Shown piece after piece: positions 38,037 to 48,358 of a DNA stretch of 64,000 bases; the stretch's first letter is position 1; each line of letters starts with the position of its first letter. Origin of the DNA: an uncultured Litoreibacter sp. (GTDB lineage Bacteria > Pseudomonadota > Alphaproteobacteria > Rhodobacterales > Rhodobacteraceae). Made by a program: the position numbers and the translations under genes. The notes beneath the pieces are model-generated. The model worked only from the letters and a program-made list of their open reading frames with translations. It was not told the origin of the DNA and searched no databases. The stretch covers positions 186,001-250,000 of the forward strand of contig CANMWQ010000002.1 in NCBI GenBank assembly GCA_947501685.1, given 5' to 3'.

Positions 38037-39107
38037 TTAACGTCCCACCCAATCGGCGCTCTGCATCTCGCGCAAACGCGACGCGGTGCGCTCAAACTCA
38101 AACACGCCTTCGCCTTCTAAATAAAGCCTCTCAGGCGCATCCGCGGCCGAACAAATCAGCGTCACCTTCGCCTCATAAAGCGCGTCAATCAGCGTCACAA
38201 ACCGCTTGGCCTCATTGAAGTTATCCCGAGACAAACAAGGCACATCTTCCAAAATCAAAACCCGCACCGCCTGCGCAATCGCCAGATAATCCGCAGCTCC
38301 CAAAGCCGTGCCGCAGAGCGCATAAAACGACGCTCGTCCAACCCCGTTGGAAAAGGCAGGCAAGATCACATCCCGCCCGTTAACCCTCAGATTCAATTCA
38401 GAAACACCTTCCCCCGAAAGCTGCTCCCAAATCCCTTCAATCGCCGCCCGCGCCTCAGCGTTGGCAGGATAAAAATAGACCTGCTCACCTGCCAATCGGT
38501 CCTGCCGGTGATCCGTGTCACTCGCCAATTCCAGCACTGCCAAACGGTCCTTGATCAGCTGGATAAACGGCACAAACAGGTCGCGGTTCAGCCCGTCCTT
38601 ATACAGCTCATCGGGATGCCGGTTAGAGGTCGCAACAACCACGACGCCCGCCGCAAACAGGTTCTGAAACAGCCGCCCCACGATCATCGCATCCGTGATG
38701 TCGGTGATCTGCATCTCGTCAAAACACAGCAGCCGCGTCTCCCGCGCAATATCCTCCGCCACCGGAGCAATCGCGTCGCTCACCCCTTGTTTTCTTGCCT
38801 TATTCATCGCGGCATGGATTTCCTGCATGAACGCATGAAAATGCACGCGGCGTTTACGGCGCTCAGGCGCGATCTCGAAAAACAGGTCCATCAACATGGA
38901 TTTCCCACGCCCGACCCCGCCCCAGAAATACAAGCCCCTGACCGGCACCTCATCCGAGCCGAACAGCCCGAAGAGCTTCCTCTTCCCGGTCGATTGCGCC
39001 ATCTCGTTCAGCACGGTGTCGAATTGCGGAATCGCCGCCATCTGCGCCGCATCGGCGATCAACTCACCGCTGTTGACGCGGGATTCATATGTTTCGTGCA
39101 TAGACAT
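38037..39107 (-). CDS. zapE: Cell division protein ZapE / AFG1-family ATPase
   Basis: AAA+-like ATPase that associates with FtsZ rings in E. coli and with mitochondrial quality control in eukaryotes. About 356 aa from the ATG at 39107 (a second ATG at 39101). Walker A GGVGRGKSMLMD follows KPLTGT-like YFWGG; Walker B-like LLCFDEMQITDI; later VVVATSNRHPDELYKDGLNR. The C-terminus is the family RLREMQSADWV. In this group the gene usually neighbours mdh; here folC is at its 3' side and mdh is absent. Divergent from the MFS carrier. Confidence 0.93.
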   Translation of the reverse strand: MSMHETYESRVNSGELIADAAQMAAIPQFDTVLNEMAQSTGKRKLFGLFGSDEVPVRGLYFWGGVGRGKSMLMDLFFEIAPERRKRRVHFHAFMQEIHAAMNKARKQGVSDAIAPVAEDIARETRLLCFDEMQITDITDAMIVGRLFQNLFAAGVVVVATSNRHPDELYKDGLNRDLFVPFIQLIKDRLAVLELASDTDHRQDRLAGEQVYFYPANAEARAAIEGIWEQLSGEGVSELNLRVNGRDVILPAFSNGVGRASFYALCGTALGAADYLAIAQAVRVLILEDVPCLSRDNFNEAKRFVTLIDALYEAKVTLICSAADAPERLYLEGEGVFEFERTASRLREMQSADWVGR

Positions 39108-39191
39108 AGCCGCGTCATCATTAGGAACCCTGATGGCGAACCGCAACAATGCTGAATTGACCTGCGCAAGATTTTCTCACACGGTCCGCCC

Positions 39192-40433
39192 ATGTTGGAA
39201 CAGCGCGCCTCCATTTTTAGCCCGGTCCTGATTGCGGGCTGCATCATCTTGATGCTGGGTTTCGCAATCCGTGCGAGTTTCGGCGTCTTCCAGATCCCCA
39301 TTGCAGAAGAATTCGGCTGGCTCCGCTCTGAATTCTCGTTGGCCATCGCCATCCAGAACCTCGCCTGGGGGATCGGCCAGCCGCTTTTTGGGGCCATGGC
39401 TGAAAAGATCGGCGACCGCAAAGCCATTGTGCTGGGCGTGATTTTCTACGCCACAGGCCTGATCCTTTCGAGCTTTGCGATCACGCCCGGAGGGCACCAA
39501 TTCCTCGAAATCCTCGTGGGGTTCGGCATTGCGGGCACCGGGTTTGGCGTTATTCTCGCCATTGTGGGCCGTGCGTCTTCTGTCGAGAATCGGTCCATGT
39601 CCTTGGGCATTGCCACCGCCGCAGGCTCCGCGGGTCAGATCTTCGGCCCACCCACCGCCGAGCTGCTCTTGGGCGTCTTCCCATGGCAAACCGTGTTTAT
39701 AATTTTCGCAGGCATCATGCTCTGCTCGCTCTTCGCGCTTCCCATGATACGGGCACCGAAAACAGCGTCAAAACAAGCACTTGAGGAAAGAATGGGCGCC
39801 GTTCTGAAACGCGCTTTTGCCGATCCGTCTTACATGATGATCTTTCTGGGCTTTTTCTCCTGCGGCTATCAGCTGGGCTTTATCACTGCGCATTTCCCCG
39901 CCTTCATCACGGAGGTTTGTGGCCCCATCGCCGCTGGCAGCATGCTGGCCGGCATGGGTGTCACCACCACCTCTGCCCTCGGCGCGCTGGCGATTGCGCT
40001 GATCGGTGTGGCCAATATCGCAGGCACGCTTTTGGCCGGGTATCTGGGCAAGCGCTTCACCAAGAAATACCTGCTCGCAGGGATTTACACAGGCCGCACG
40101 ATAATCGCCGCATGGTTCATCCTGACCCCGATGACCCCCACCACGGTCGTCATTTTCAGCCTGGCAATGGGCGCGCTATGGCTGGCCACGGTGCCGCTGA
40201 CCTCCGGCCTCGTCGCGCATATTTACGGGCTGCGCTACATGGGCACGCTCTACGGGATCGTGTTTTTCTCCCACCAAATGGGTTCTTTCCTCGGCGTCTG
40301 GCTCGGAGGAGAGCTCTACGACGCGACGGGCAGCTACACTTTCGTTTGGTGGATCGGCGTCGCCATCGGAGCCTTCAGCGCCATCGTTCATTTGCCCATC
40401 CGTGAAAAACGGGAAGAGCTGGCGACAGCCTAA
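39192..40433 (+). CDS. Major facilitator superfamily transporter
   Basis: 413 aa with twelve predicted hydrophobic segments. The first-helix region (VLIAGCIILMLGFAIRASFG), the loop-2/3 motif GQPLFGAMAEKIGDRKAIV and the closing helix WWIGVAIGAFSAIV fit MFS carriers of the monocarboxylate/oxalate-type branch. Substrate unknown. Divergent from zapE (84 nt) and convergent with the alpha/beta hydrolase gene, with which it overlaps by 4 nt. Confidence 0.9.
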   Translation: MLEQRASIFSPVLIAGCIILMLGFAIRASFGVFQIPIAEEFGWLRSEFSLAIAIQNLAWGIGQPLFGAMAEKIGDRKAIVLGVIFYATGLILSSFAITPGGHQFLEILVGFGIAGTGFGVILAIVGRASSVENRSMSLGIATAAGSAGQIFGPPTAELLLGVFPWQTVFIIFAGIMLCSLFALPMIRAPKTASKQALEERMGAVLKRAFADPSYMMIFLGFFSCGYQLGFITAHFPAFITEVCGPIAAGSMLAGMGVTTTSALGALAIALIGVANIAGTLLAGYLGKRFTKKYLLAGIYTGRTIIAAWFILTPMTPTTVVIFSLAMGALWLATVPLTSGLVAHIYGLRYMGTLYGIVFFSHQMGSFLGVWLGGELYDATGSYTFVWWIGVAIGAFSAIVHLPIREKREELATA

Positions 40434-41353
40434 CCGCTCAGCAAGAACGCACGCACCTCTTTGGCCACCGCATCCGGATGCGTGTAGGGCAAACCATGAT
40501 CCGCGCCCGGCACCGTGTGATGCGTCACCGACCGGTTCGCTTTGGTCATCTCCCCCAAGGCCGATATCGGGATCACGCTATCCTCTTCGCCCCAGATAGC
40601 CAGCGTCGGAACGCGTGCATTCTCAAGGCTGCGGTGCAGCGGTCGCTGGTCTTTCCGCAGCATATGCCGCGCGCTCGACAACACCGCTGGCAGGAAGCCA
40701 CGATAATCTGATTCCGCCAGTTGCTTTTGAGCAAAGGCCACCCGCTTGGGGTCGGTCTCCGTGCTGCGCGCGTAGCGCCATTTCCGCAAAGCGGAGCCGA
40801 ACACAAGCGTGATCCAGTCCCCCAAAAGCGGCACGTCGCGGGCGAACCGGTCGAGGCCAGAGGTCGCATCAGACAGACCCGCCGGGGCCACGAGGATCAG
40901 CTTATCCACCTTATCCGGATGCGCTGCCGCGAAGGCCACGCTGATCGCCGCACCCATGGAATAGCCCATCAAGATCACGCTCTCGGTATGTCCCTTGGCC
41001 TCCAACACTTCCGTTAACTGGCGCACAAAAAACGCTTCATCCTGCGCGCCACGGGGCCGGTCAGAATACCCGCGGCCATAAAGATCATAGGTCACCACAC
41101 GGAAGCCGGCATCGATCAGGTCCAGCCCGATATCGCCCCACACATATTCCGAGGTCGTCAAGCCGTGGACGCAGACAACCACCGGGCCGCGCACCGGGCC
41201 GATCTGGCGAATATGCGTGGTGCCATCGCCAAGCTCTGAGAAATCGCCTGGTGCCTCATTGCGTGCGATCCCGTCCATTGGTTTGCGACGCCGCTCAAGG
41301 ATAAAGGGCGCGGCCACGACGCAAACGGCAAGAACTAAAAGCACCCAGATCAT
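40430..41353 (-). CDS. Alpha/beta-hydrolase with N-terminal membrane anchor
   Basis: 307 aa from the ATG at 41353, which overlaps the upstream stop as ATGA; an ATG at 41365 is 12 nt earlier. N-terminal hydrophobic helix (MIWVLLVLAVCVVAAPFIL), then a soluble hydrolase. Motifs: oxyanion HG in VVCVHGLTTS, nucleophile elbow MGYSMGAA, Asp in WGEEDSVIP and His in GADHGLPYTHP. Last gene of the AEC-fghA-HAD-OCD-hydrolase operon. Substrate unknown. Confidence 0.9.
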   Translation of the reverse strand: MIWVLLVLAVCVVAAPFILERRRKPMDGIARNEAPGDFSELGDGTTHIRQIGPVRGPVVVCVHGLTTSEYVWGDIGLDLIDAGFRVVTYDLYGRGYSDRPRGAQDEAFFVRQLTEVLEAKGHTESVILMGYSMGAAISVAFAAAHPDKVDKLILVAPAGLSDATSGLDRFARDVPLLGDWITLVFGSALRKWRYARSTETDPKRVAFAQKQLAESDYRGFLPAVLSSARHMLRKDQRPLHRSLENARVPTLAIWGEEDSVIPISALGEMTKANRSVTHHTVPGADHGLPYTHPDAVAKEVRAFLLSG

Positions 41354-42261
41354 CGCGCGCCCCATGCGTTGAGAATATAACGGCTGGTCATCAAATCCAG
41401 ATGCGCCCCGCCGCCATTTTTACAGATCGTGATCTCGTCGTCAGAGCCGCGCTGAAACAGCTCCGGCTCGTAGAAAGAGCCAACAACATCCTCGCGTGCG
41501 ATCACCCCAGCGGCGAGTGGAATTTTCAGCTCGCCAATATGGTCCAGCGTGGTGTCGTAGCTGTCGACAAACAGCCGGGCGCGGCCCAGCGCCACGTCAT
41601 CCGTTTCCCGCATATCAGGGCGATACGCGCCAATCATATCAACATGTTGACCGGGTTGCAGCCACACGCCCGGAAGCACTGGTTCGGTGGACATCGTGGC
41701 GGTGCAAATGACATCTGCGCTGCGGATCGTAGCCTCAAGATCGGCCTCAAACCCAACCCCTTGCGAGGCGGCGAAAGCGGCACCCTTCTCGGCATTGCGC
41801 GTCCAGATTGTGACTTCCGCATCCGGCCAATGCGACCGGTATGCGGAGATCATGTTTGCCGCAACCGTTCCCCCGCCAAGGATCACGAACCGTTTGCTGT
41901 CAGGCCGCGCCAGCCGTTTTGCGGCCAGCAGACTGTCACCGGCGGTCTTCCATTTGGTCACCAGATGAAAGTCGACCACCGCCTCCAGCTGTCCCGTTTC
42001 ATCGGAAAACAACGTCACCGCGCCATGAATTTTTGACAGACCCTTGGCCTCGTTGCCCGGAAAGATCGTGGCGGTCTTGACCGTCTGCCCAACTCCGTCA
42101 ATCCACGCCGCGCGGGACAACACCGTATCCGCGCCCCTGTACAAAAAGCTGTCCGCAATCTCGGCCTTCGGGCGCAGATGCCCGGCCTCCAACGCGTCGG
42201 TCAAGCCGGACCAGGTTAACAGCGGGTCGGCGTCATCAAAGGAGACCATCTCGACGCTCAA
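41350..42261 (-). CDS. Ornithine cyclodeaminase / mu-crystallin family protein
   Basis: 303 aa. The NAD(P)-binding Rossmann fold is FVILGGGTVAANMISAYR, followed by IWTRNAEKGAAFA and the block VICTATMSTEPVLPG. The family also includes alanine dehydrogenase, L-lysine cyclodeaminase and ketimine reductases, so the substrate is open. Overlaps both neighbours by 4 nt and is therefore inside a tightly coupled operon with fghA and a HAD hydrolase. Confidence 0.9.
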   Translation of the reverse strand: MSVEMVSFDDADPLLTWSGLTDALEAGHLRPKAEIADSFLYRGADTVLSRAAWIDGVGQTVKTATIFPGNEAKGLSKIHGAVTLFSDETGQLEAVVDFHLVTKWKTAGDSLLAAKRLARPDSKRFVILGGGTVAANMISAYRSHWPDAEVTIWTRNAEKGAAFAASQGVGFEADLEATIRSADVICTATMSTEPVLPGVWLQPGQHVDMIGAYRPDMRETDDVALGRARLFVDSYDTTLDHIGELKIPLAAGVIAREDVVGSFYEPELFQRGSDDEITICKNGGGAHLDLMTSRYILNAWGAR

Positions 42262-42881
42262 AACGCAGCCTCCTCAGCACTCAACAAGCCGCTTTCGACC
42301 AGACAAGAGGCCCATCTGGCGGGCGACTGAAACAGGTGCGCGTTCCACCCCCGCGCCTTTGCCGCGTCCACATTGGCCTGCCGGTCATCAGCAAACAGCA
42401 AACTTTCTGGCGGCAGTTTGCAGTCCTCTTCGACCATCTCGTAAATGCGTGCGTCAGGCTTGATCACCTTCATGTGGCCGGAGACGTATTTGCGGTCAAA
42501 CTCGGACAGAAACACATAGATCGAAGCCGCATAGTCAAAGCTCTCAACCCCGAAATTCGTCAGCGCAAACACCGGCACGCCCTTGGCCCGCAGCGCGCGC
42601 AGCAGATGGACCGAATGCCCGATCACCGGCGAGGCCAGCGCGATCCAATTGTCATGCCATGCGACAATTTCGTCATGCCATTCGGGATACAGGTCGGCGG
42701 TCTCATAGATCACGTCGCGAAAGTTCTCGCCTGTATCAATCCGGTCATTCATCCCATGCAGATCGACCGCGGCGAACATCGCCTTGCGGCGGGTCTCGCC
42801 GATGGTGCGGTCGTAAAAATTCTCGGGTTGCCACTCAATCAGCACGTTGCCGATGTCGAATATCACGGCCTGAATGCTCAT
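42258..42881 (-). CDS. HAD-superfamily hydrolase, YihX-like
   Basis: 207 aa. Motif I is VIFDIGNVLIEW (nucleophile Asp; second Asp replaced by Gly as in the E. coli YihX branch), motif II is FALTNFG and motif III/IV is KPDARIYE...LLFADDRQANV. Small-molecule phosphatase activity is likely; the substrate is unknown. Overlaps fghA by 4 nt upstream and the cyclodeaminase gene downstream. Confidence 0.88.
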   Translation of the reverse strand: MSIQAVIFDIGNVLIEWQPENFYDRTIGETRRKAMFAAVDLHGMNDRIDTGENFRDVIYETADLYPEWHDEIVAWHDNWIALASPVIGHSVHLLRALRAKGVPVFALTNFGVESFDYAASIYVFLSEFDRKYVSGHMKVIKPDARIYEMVEEDCKLPPESLLFADDRQANVDAAKARGWNAHLFQSPARWASCLVESGLLSAEEAAF

Positions 42882-43708
42882 GCGTAAAGCGCCTCTGCAT
42901 GAAAGTTCATGTGGTCTTCCATGAAGGAGGAAACAAAGAAATAGGAGTGGTCATAGCCCGGCTGATACCGGATGATCGCCTCCTGTTTCCGGGCGCTGGC
43001 GGCGTGGGCCAAAGCCTCTGGCTTGAGAAGATTGTAGAACTCGTCCTGCGTCCCTGTATCTAGCAGCATTGGCCCGTCAAACCCGCGCTCTTGCATCAAA
43101 TGCGTGGCGTCATGCGCGGCCCACAGCCCCTCGTCCTCGCCCAGATATGCGGCAAATTGCTTGCGCCCCCAATCAGAAGCCGTCGGGTTGCAGATCGGTG
43201 AAAACGCTGACACGGACCTGAACCGCCCTTCCTCCCGCATCGCAATGGTCAGCGCGCCATGGCCCCCCATCGAATGCCCGGTGATCGCCTGCCGTGTCCG
43301 GTCCAAGGCGAACTCTTCGAACACCAGCGCGGGCAGCTCCTTGGTGATGTAGTCATACATCTGAAAATGTGGGGCCCAGGGGTCTTGGGTCGCGTTCAGG
43401 TAAAACCCCGCGCCCTGTCCAAGATCATAGGCATCGTCATTGGCCACATCGTCCCCCCGCGGCGATGTATCGGGGAAAATCACCGCAATGCCTTGCTCAG
43501 ATGCCCAAGCCTGCGCGCCCGCTTTGATCATCGCGTTCTCATGCGTGCAGGTCAGCCCCGACAGATACCAAAGCACCGGCACGGGGCCGTCGATGGCCTC
43601 CTCCGGCAGGAACAGCCCAAACGTCATGTCGCAGTTGCACAGCTTCGAGGGGTGCCGGTAAACGCCTTGCGTGCCGCCAAAACAGGCATTCTGGGAGAGA
43701 GTTTCCAT
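42878..43708 (-). CDS. fghA: S-formylglutathione hydrolase
   Basis: Hydrolyses S-formylglutathione to formate and glutathione as the second step of formaldehyde oxidation. 276 aa from the ATG at 43708. Esterase D features: FGLFLPEEA, WYLSGLTCTHENAM, the nucleophile elbow GHSMGGHGAL and LDTGTQDEFYN, DHSYFFVSSF near the C-terminus. The longer frame to 43753 lacks support. Its partner adhI lies about 1.7 kb away beyond AEC and TetR genes, so the pathway is split but nearby. Confidence 0.95.
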   Translation of the reverse strand: METLSQNACFGGTQGVYRHPSKLCNCDMTFGLFLPEEAIDGPVPVLWYLSGLTCTHENAMIKAGAQAWASEQGIAVIFPDTSPRGDDVANDDAYDLGQGAGFYLNATQDPWAPHFQMYDYITKELPALVFEEFALDRTRQAITGHSMGGHGALTIAMREEGRFRSVSAFSPICNPTASDWGRKQFAAYLGEDEGLWAAHDATHLMQERGFDGPMLLDTGTQDEFYNLLKPEALAHAASARKQEAIIRYQPGYDHSYFFVSSFMEDHMNFHAEALYA

Positions 43709-43737
43709 CTGGGTTCCTTCGCTTCTATTCCTCAGGG

Positions 43738-44664
43738 CTAAACGGACACCCATCCTATGACAAGTGAAACGGTCGCGATGCTGATGGCCGTCGAGATCAG
43801 GATCGATGCAGAGACCCTCTGCGGCGCGACCCCGTAATGCTGCGCGATCATATAGACATTGCCCGCCACCGGCAGCGCGGCGGCCGCAATCATCACCGCC
43901 GCTGCGTAGCGGTCCACGTCAAACAGCATCATCGCGGTGATGGCCACGGCGGTCGGATGCAGGACCAGTTTGCAAAAGCTCAGCCAGCCCGCGACCTCCA
44001 TCCGCTCCGCCGATTTGGAGGCCAGCGACGCCCCGATCGCAAACAACGCCCCCGGCGTCGCCGCACCGCCCAAGATGGCCAGAAACTCATTCAATGCCTG
44101 CGGGATCGGGATGCTCAGCCCCGACCACGTAAAGCCCAGCACGATCGAGACGATCATCGGGTTTTTCACCAGCCCCAGCCCGATGGTCTTCAAAATGGCT
44201 GGCGACACACGCCCGTCGCGCGACCCGGTGATCAGGATCACGACCAAGCTGCCAAAGAAGATCAGGTCCACCGCCAGCATCATCATGATCGGCCCGACGG
44301 AGGCGTCCCCCATGAGCAAGGCCAGCATCGGCAGGCCCAGAAATCCGATATTGCCGATGACTGCGCATTGCGCCTCGATGGCCGTCTGCTCGACTGAGAT
44401 GCGTCGCAACAGCGCCACCAAGGTTGCGATCAGATACACTGCCAACGTGCCTACGAAATAGGCCAGCATGAAGGGCAGGTCGAACACATCACCAAGGCTG
44501 AGATTGGCCGAGAACCGGAACAGCATGGCCGACAGGGCAAAGTAGAACACGAATTTCGTCAGATAGGCCGTGGCCTCTTCGCTGAAAAACTTGGTCCGCC
44601 CGGCCCAATACCCCACGGCAATCACGGCAAAGAACGGCAGGGTTTTGAGAAATATGTCCAGCAT
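43738..44664 (-). CDS. AEC-family (auxin efflux carrier-like) transporter
   Basis: 308 aa, about ten hydrophobic segments. N-terminus MLDIFLKTLPFFAVIAVGYW and the helix GNIGFLGLPMLALLMG are family-typical. Members of this family export small organic acids or amino acids, substrate unproven here. The longer frame to 44832 adds an unsupported N-terminus. The stop is 29 nt before fghA and it is divergent from the TetR gene, so it is the likely first gene of the regulated operon. Confidence 0.9.
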   Translation of the reverse strand: MLDIFLKTLPFFAVIAVGYWAGRTKFFSEEATAYLTKFVFYFALSAMLFRFSANLSLGDVFDLPFMLAYFVGTLAVYLIATLVALLRRISVEQTAIEAQCAVIGNIGFLGLPMLALLMGDASVGPIMMMLAVDLIFFGSLVVILITGSRDGRVSPAILKTIGLGLVKNPMIVSIVLGFTWSGLSIPIPQALNEFLAILGGAATPGALFAIGASLASKSAERMEVAGWLSFCKLVLHPTAVAITAMMLFDVDRYAAAVMIAAAALPVAGNVYMIAQHYGVAPQRVSASILISTAISIATVSLVIGWVSV

Positions 44665-44733
44665 GTCAGCGGCTGATACCACGCGGCATGCGCCATCGCC
44701 ATATCGCAAAACGGCGGGAGTGCCCGGCCAGAC

Positions 44734-44763
44734 TTGCTCGAACTGAACCGTTTCGTCTAAAGT
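44734..44763 (+). promoter_or_regulatory. Possible promoter of the TetR gene
   Basis: TTGCTC (44734-44739) and TAAAGT (44758-44763) are spaced by 18 nt in the divergent AEC-TetR gap. The match to sigma70 consensus is modest. An imperfect AACC/GTTT-rich dyad between them could be a TetR-type operator; no stronger repeat was seen. Confidence 0.3.
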
Positions 44764-44794
44764 TGCGCAGGTTATCAAAACCGGGGAGCATGTC

Positions 44795-45408
44795 TTGGAC
44801 GGGACGCCATTGGAAATTAAGCGCGGACGCAAATACGATCAGGTCGTGGCCGGCGCGCGGACGGTGTTTCTGGCCGAAGGGTTTGAGGGCGCAAGCGTGG
44901 ACCTGATCGCCAAGGAGGCCGGGGTCTCCAAGGCCACGCTCTACAGCTATTTCCCCGACAAACGCATGCTCTTCATCGAGGTCGCCAAGGAGGAATGCGC
45001 CCGCCAGGCCGACCGCGCCTTGATGGTGGAGGACGCAGATCAGCCGGTGCGCGACGTGCTGATCATGGCCGCCACCAACATGATGGCTTTCCTCACCTCA
45101 TCCTTCGCCCAACGCATCTTTCGGATTTGCGTCGCTGAAACCGACCGCTTCCCTGAGCTGGGGCAGGAATTCTACCGCTCCGGCCCGCAATTGCTGGAAG
45201 ACCGCCTGAGCGCCTATTTCGTAGAGGCCGTAAAACGCGGCGAGCTGCGCATCGACAACGTCCGGCTGGCCGCGCAGCAGTTTGACACGCTCATGAAGGC
45301 AGACGTCTTCGTGAAAATGGTGTTCAATGTAATCGAGACCCCCGACCCAGAGGCCATGGACCGCGTGATCGAAGGGGCCGTCGACACGTTTCTGGCGCGT
45401 TACGGGGC

Positions 45409-45412
<4 letters not shown>
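44795..45412 (+). CDS. TetR/AcrR-family transcriptional regulator
   Basis: 205 aa. [22 protein letters not shown] in residues ~32-50, followed by [13 protein letters not shown]. The start is a TTG at 44795 preceded by GGGGAG seven nt upstream; an ATG 5 nt earlier is out of frame. The C-terminal domain is divergent, with no ligand evident. It lies divergent from the AEC-fghA operon and convergent with adhI (4-nt overlap of stops), which places it to control formaldehyde-responsive genes, inferred from position only. Confidence 0.9.
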
Positions 45413-46521
<1,109 letters not shown>

Positions 46522-46687
46522 GATGGGGCTCCCTAAATCCTCGTATTTTGCCGCAGCTTTATGCAACGCGCGGGCAATTGCAATTGTAACCGTGCCCCGT
46601 TGCTCTGTTTCACCGATGCGCTGATCTTTGCCGGAAACCGTGGAAGCGGCGCTTGCCGCACTTCAAACGCTGGGCTAGCAAGCTGTT

Positions 46688-47011
46688 ATGAAAAAACTCA
46701 CATATCTCTTGCCGGTCCTGCTTATGGCCTGCGGCGGCACTCCTCAGGATGACGTCGTGATCGAAGGCCCTGTTGTGGATGGCCCGGTTGTCGAAAACAC
46801 CTCCGGTCTGGAGGAACGGCTGCCCGACACATGCATGTTGACCAACTTTGCCGGATCTGAGGGCCAGGATGTCTCCGTGATCTTTATCCCAGAGGGCGTG
46901 ATCACACGCGTCATCCGCCCCGGCGAAATCGTGTCGCAAGTCTATGTGGCCGAACGGGTCAATTTCTACGTGGACGCAAACGGCATCGTCACACGGGTCA
47001 TCTGCGGCTAG
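46688..47011 (+). CDS. Small lipoprotein resembling peptidase inhibitor I78 family
   Basis: 107 aa. Signal and lipobox MKKLTYLLPVLLMACGG, lipidated Cys at about 15. After an Asp/Val-rich linker, the C-terminal ~60 residues fit the I78 pattern: DTCMLTNFAGSEG, RVIRPGEIVSQVY, ERVNFYVDANGIVTRVICG, with the paired Cys that brackets the domain. It would act in the periplasm, perhaps inhibiting stray proteases. I recognise the I78 pattern by eye only. Divergent from adhI. Confidence 0.78.
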   Translation: MKKLTYLLPVLLMACGGTPQDDVVIEGPVVDGPVVENTSGLEERLPDTCMLTNFAGSEGQDVSVIFIPEGVITRVIRPGEIVSQVYVAERVNFYVDANGIVTRVICG

Positions 47012-47020
47012 GCCGCCCAC

Positions 47021-47467
47021 TCAGTTCTTGTTGATGCGGTAGGCCTCGTGGCACGCGCTGCAGGTCTGCCCGACGGCACGGAACGCGGCCCCAAACTCCG
47101 CCTCGGTTGTGATCAGCCCAAGCTGCTCTGCCGCCTCGCGCATCTCATCGGCGCTTTTCGAGAACCCCTCCCAATCGTCCCAAATCTCTGGCTTCGCCTC
47201 GGATTTGGGGTCGGTTGCAGGGGCTTCAAACAGGCGCACAGTCTCCAACGCATGCTCCTCAAGGGAGGCCGCACGCGCCTGCACAATCTCCGCGTCAAAG
47301 GGGGTTGACCCTTTGGCCATCTCGCCCAGAACCTTCATGTCATTCGCCACAAGGCTCATCAGCTGCATCCGCGCCATAACGGCAGCGTCCTTCACACCGC
47401 TATGCGACAGGGCGGCAGGCGCGGTGAAAACCGCGAGAAACAGGGCGGGAATGATAAATTTTTTCAT
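47021..47467 (-). CDS. Cytochrome c' / c-556-like monohaem cytochrome
   Basis: 148 aa from the ATG at 47467, which begins a signal peptide (MKKFIIPALFLAVFTAPAALS). The heme motif CSACH is near the C-terminus, as in cytochrome c' and c-556. The sequence between is largely helical (MARMQLMSLVANDMKVLGEM), consistent with a four-helix bundle in the periplasm. The role may be NO binding or electron transfer, not fixed by sequence. Divergent from mtgA. Confidence 0.9.
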   Translation of the reverse strand: MKKFIIPALFLAVFTAPAALSHSGVKDAAVMARMQLMSLVANDMKVLGEMAKGSTPFDAEIVQARAASLEEHALETVRLFEAPATDPKSEAKPEIWDDWEGFSKSADEMREAAEQLGLITTEAEFGAAFRAVGQTCSACHEAYRINKN

Positions 47468-47568
47468 ATGCAAGCCTTGTGTTGGCGCGGGGCCGCGGTC
47501 AACAGATAAGTTCAAACCGCATCCCATCCCCTGTTGGACGGGCCCACGCAGCGCGATAGAGTTTTTCG

Positions 47569-48300
47569 GTGGCCAAAGCAGCAAAAAAGAAACCCAAACC
47601 GCGAAGATCCCTGTTCTGGTGGATCGGTGCCGCGCCCTATCTCGCGCTGAAATGGCTTTGGCGCGGCCTGCTTGTGCTGCTCGCCGTGTCCGTGCTGTGG
47701 ATCGCGCTTTACGCCGTAATCAACCCGCCAACCACGATCTACATGCTGCAGGAAAGCAAACGGCTGGACGGCATCAACCGCGAATGGCGCAGTTTCGAGG
47801 ATATCTCCCCCCATATGCCCCGCGCTATTGTCGCGGCAGAGGACGCGAATTTCTGCACCCATTGGGGGTTCGACATGGACGCCATCCGGGACGCGTTGGA
47901 AGCGGGCGGCAAACGCGGCGCGTCGACCCTGTCGCAGCAAACCGTGAAGAACGTGTTCCTCTGGCATGGCCGGAACTACATGCGCAAAGCGATGGAGGCT
48001 GGCCTGACCCCCATCATGGAGGCTATCTGGTCCAAACGCCGTATCCTTGAGGTCTATATGAACGTCGCTGAGTTCGACGAAGGCGTCTTTGGCGTGGCTG
48101 CCGCCGCCCCGTGGTATTTCGGTGTCGATGCCAAGGATCTGACCGCCAGACAGGCAGCGGCGCTGGCGGCGGTCTTACCAAACCCCAAGGCGCGCTCCGC
48201 AAAACGGCCCACACCTTTCCTGCAAAGACGGGCGCGGCAGATCACCAGCGGAGCCGAGACAATCCGCCAAGACGGGCGCAGCGCCTGTTTCGAAGGTTGA
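47569..48300 (+). CDS. mtgA: Monofunctional biosynthetic peptidoglycan transglycosylase
   Basis: GT51 glycosyltransferase that polymerises lipid II glycan strands. 243 aa with a GTG start, a Lys-rich N-terminus and one membrane helix (GLLVLLAVSVLWIALYAVI). GT51 motifs: EDANFCTHWGFD, GASTLSQQTVKNVFLW and KRRILEVYMNVAEFDEGVFG. No transpeptidase domain. Followed by GST after 58 nt. Confidence 0.93.
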   Translation: MAKAAKKKPKPRRSLFWWIGAAPYLALKWLWRGLLVLLAVSVLWIALYAVINPPTTIYMLQESKRLDGINREWRSFEDISPHMPRAIVAAEDANFCTHWGFDMDAIRDALEAGGKRGASTLSQQTVKNVFLWHGRNYMRKAMEAGLTPIMEAIWSKRRILEVYMNVAEFDEGVFGVAAAAPWYFGVDAKDLTARQAAALAAVLPNPKARSAKRPTPFLQRRARQITSGAETIRQDGRSACFEG

Positions 48301-48358
48301 AAAACCCAAGCAACATTGCGATGACGGGGTCATCTATTGCCAGCCGTTGGATTGATCC

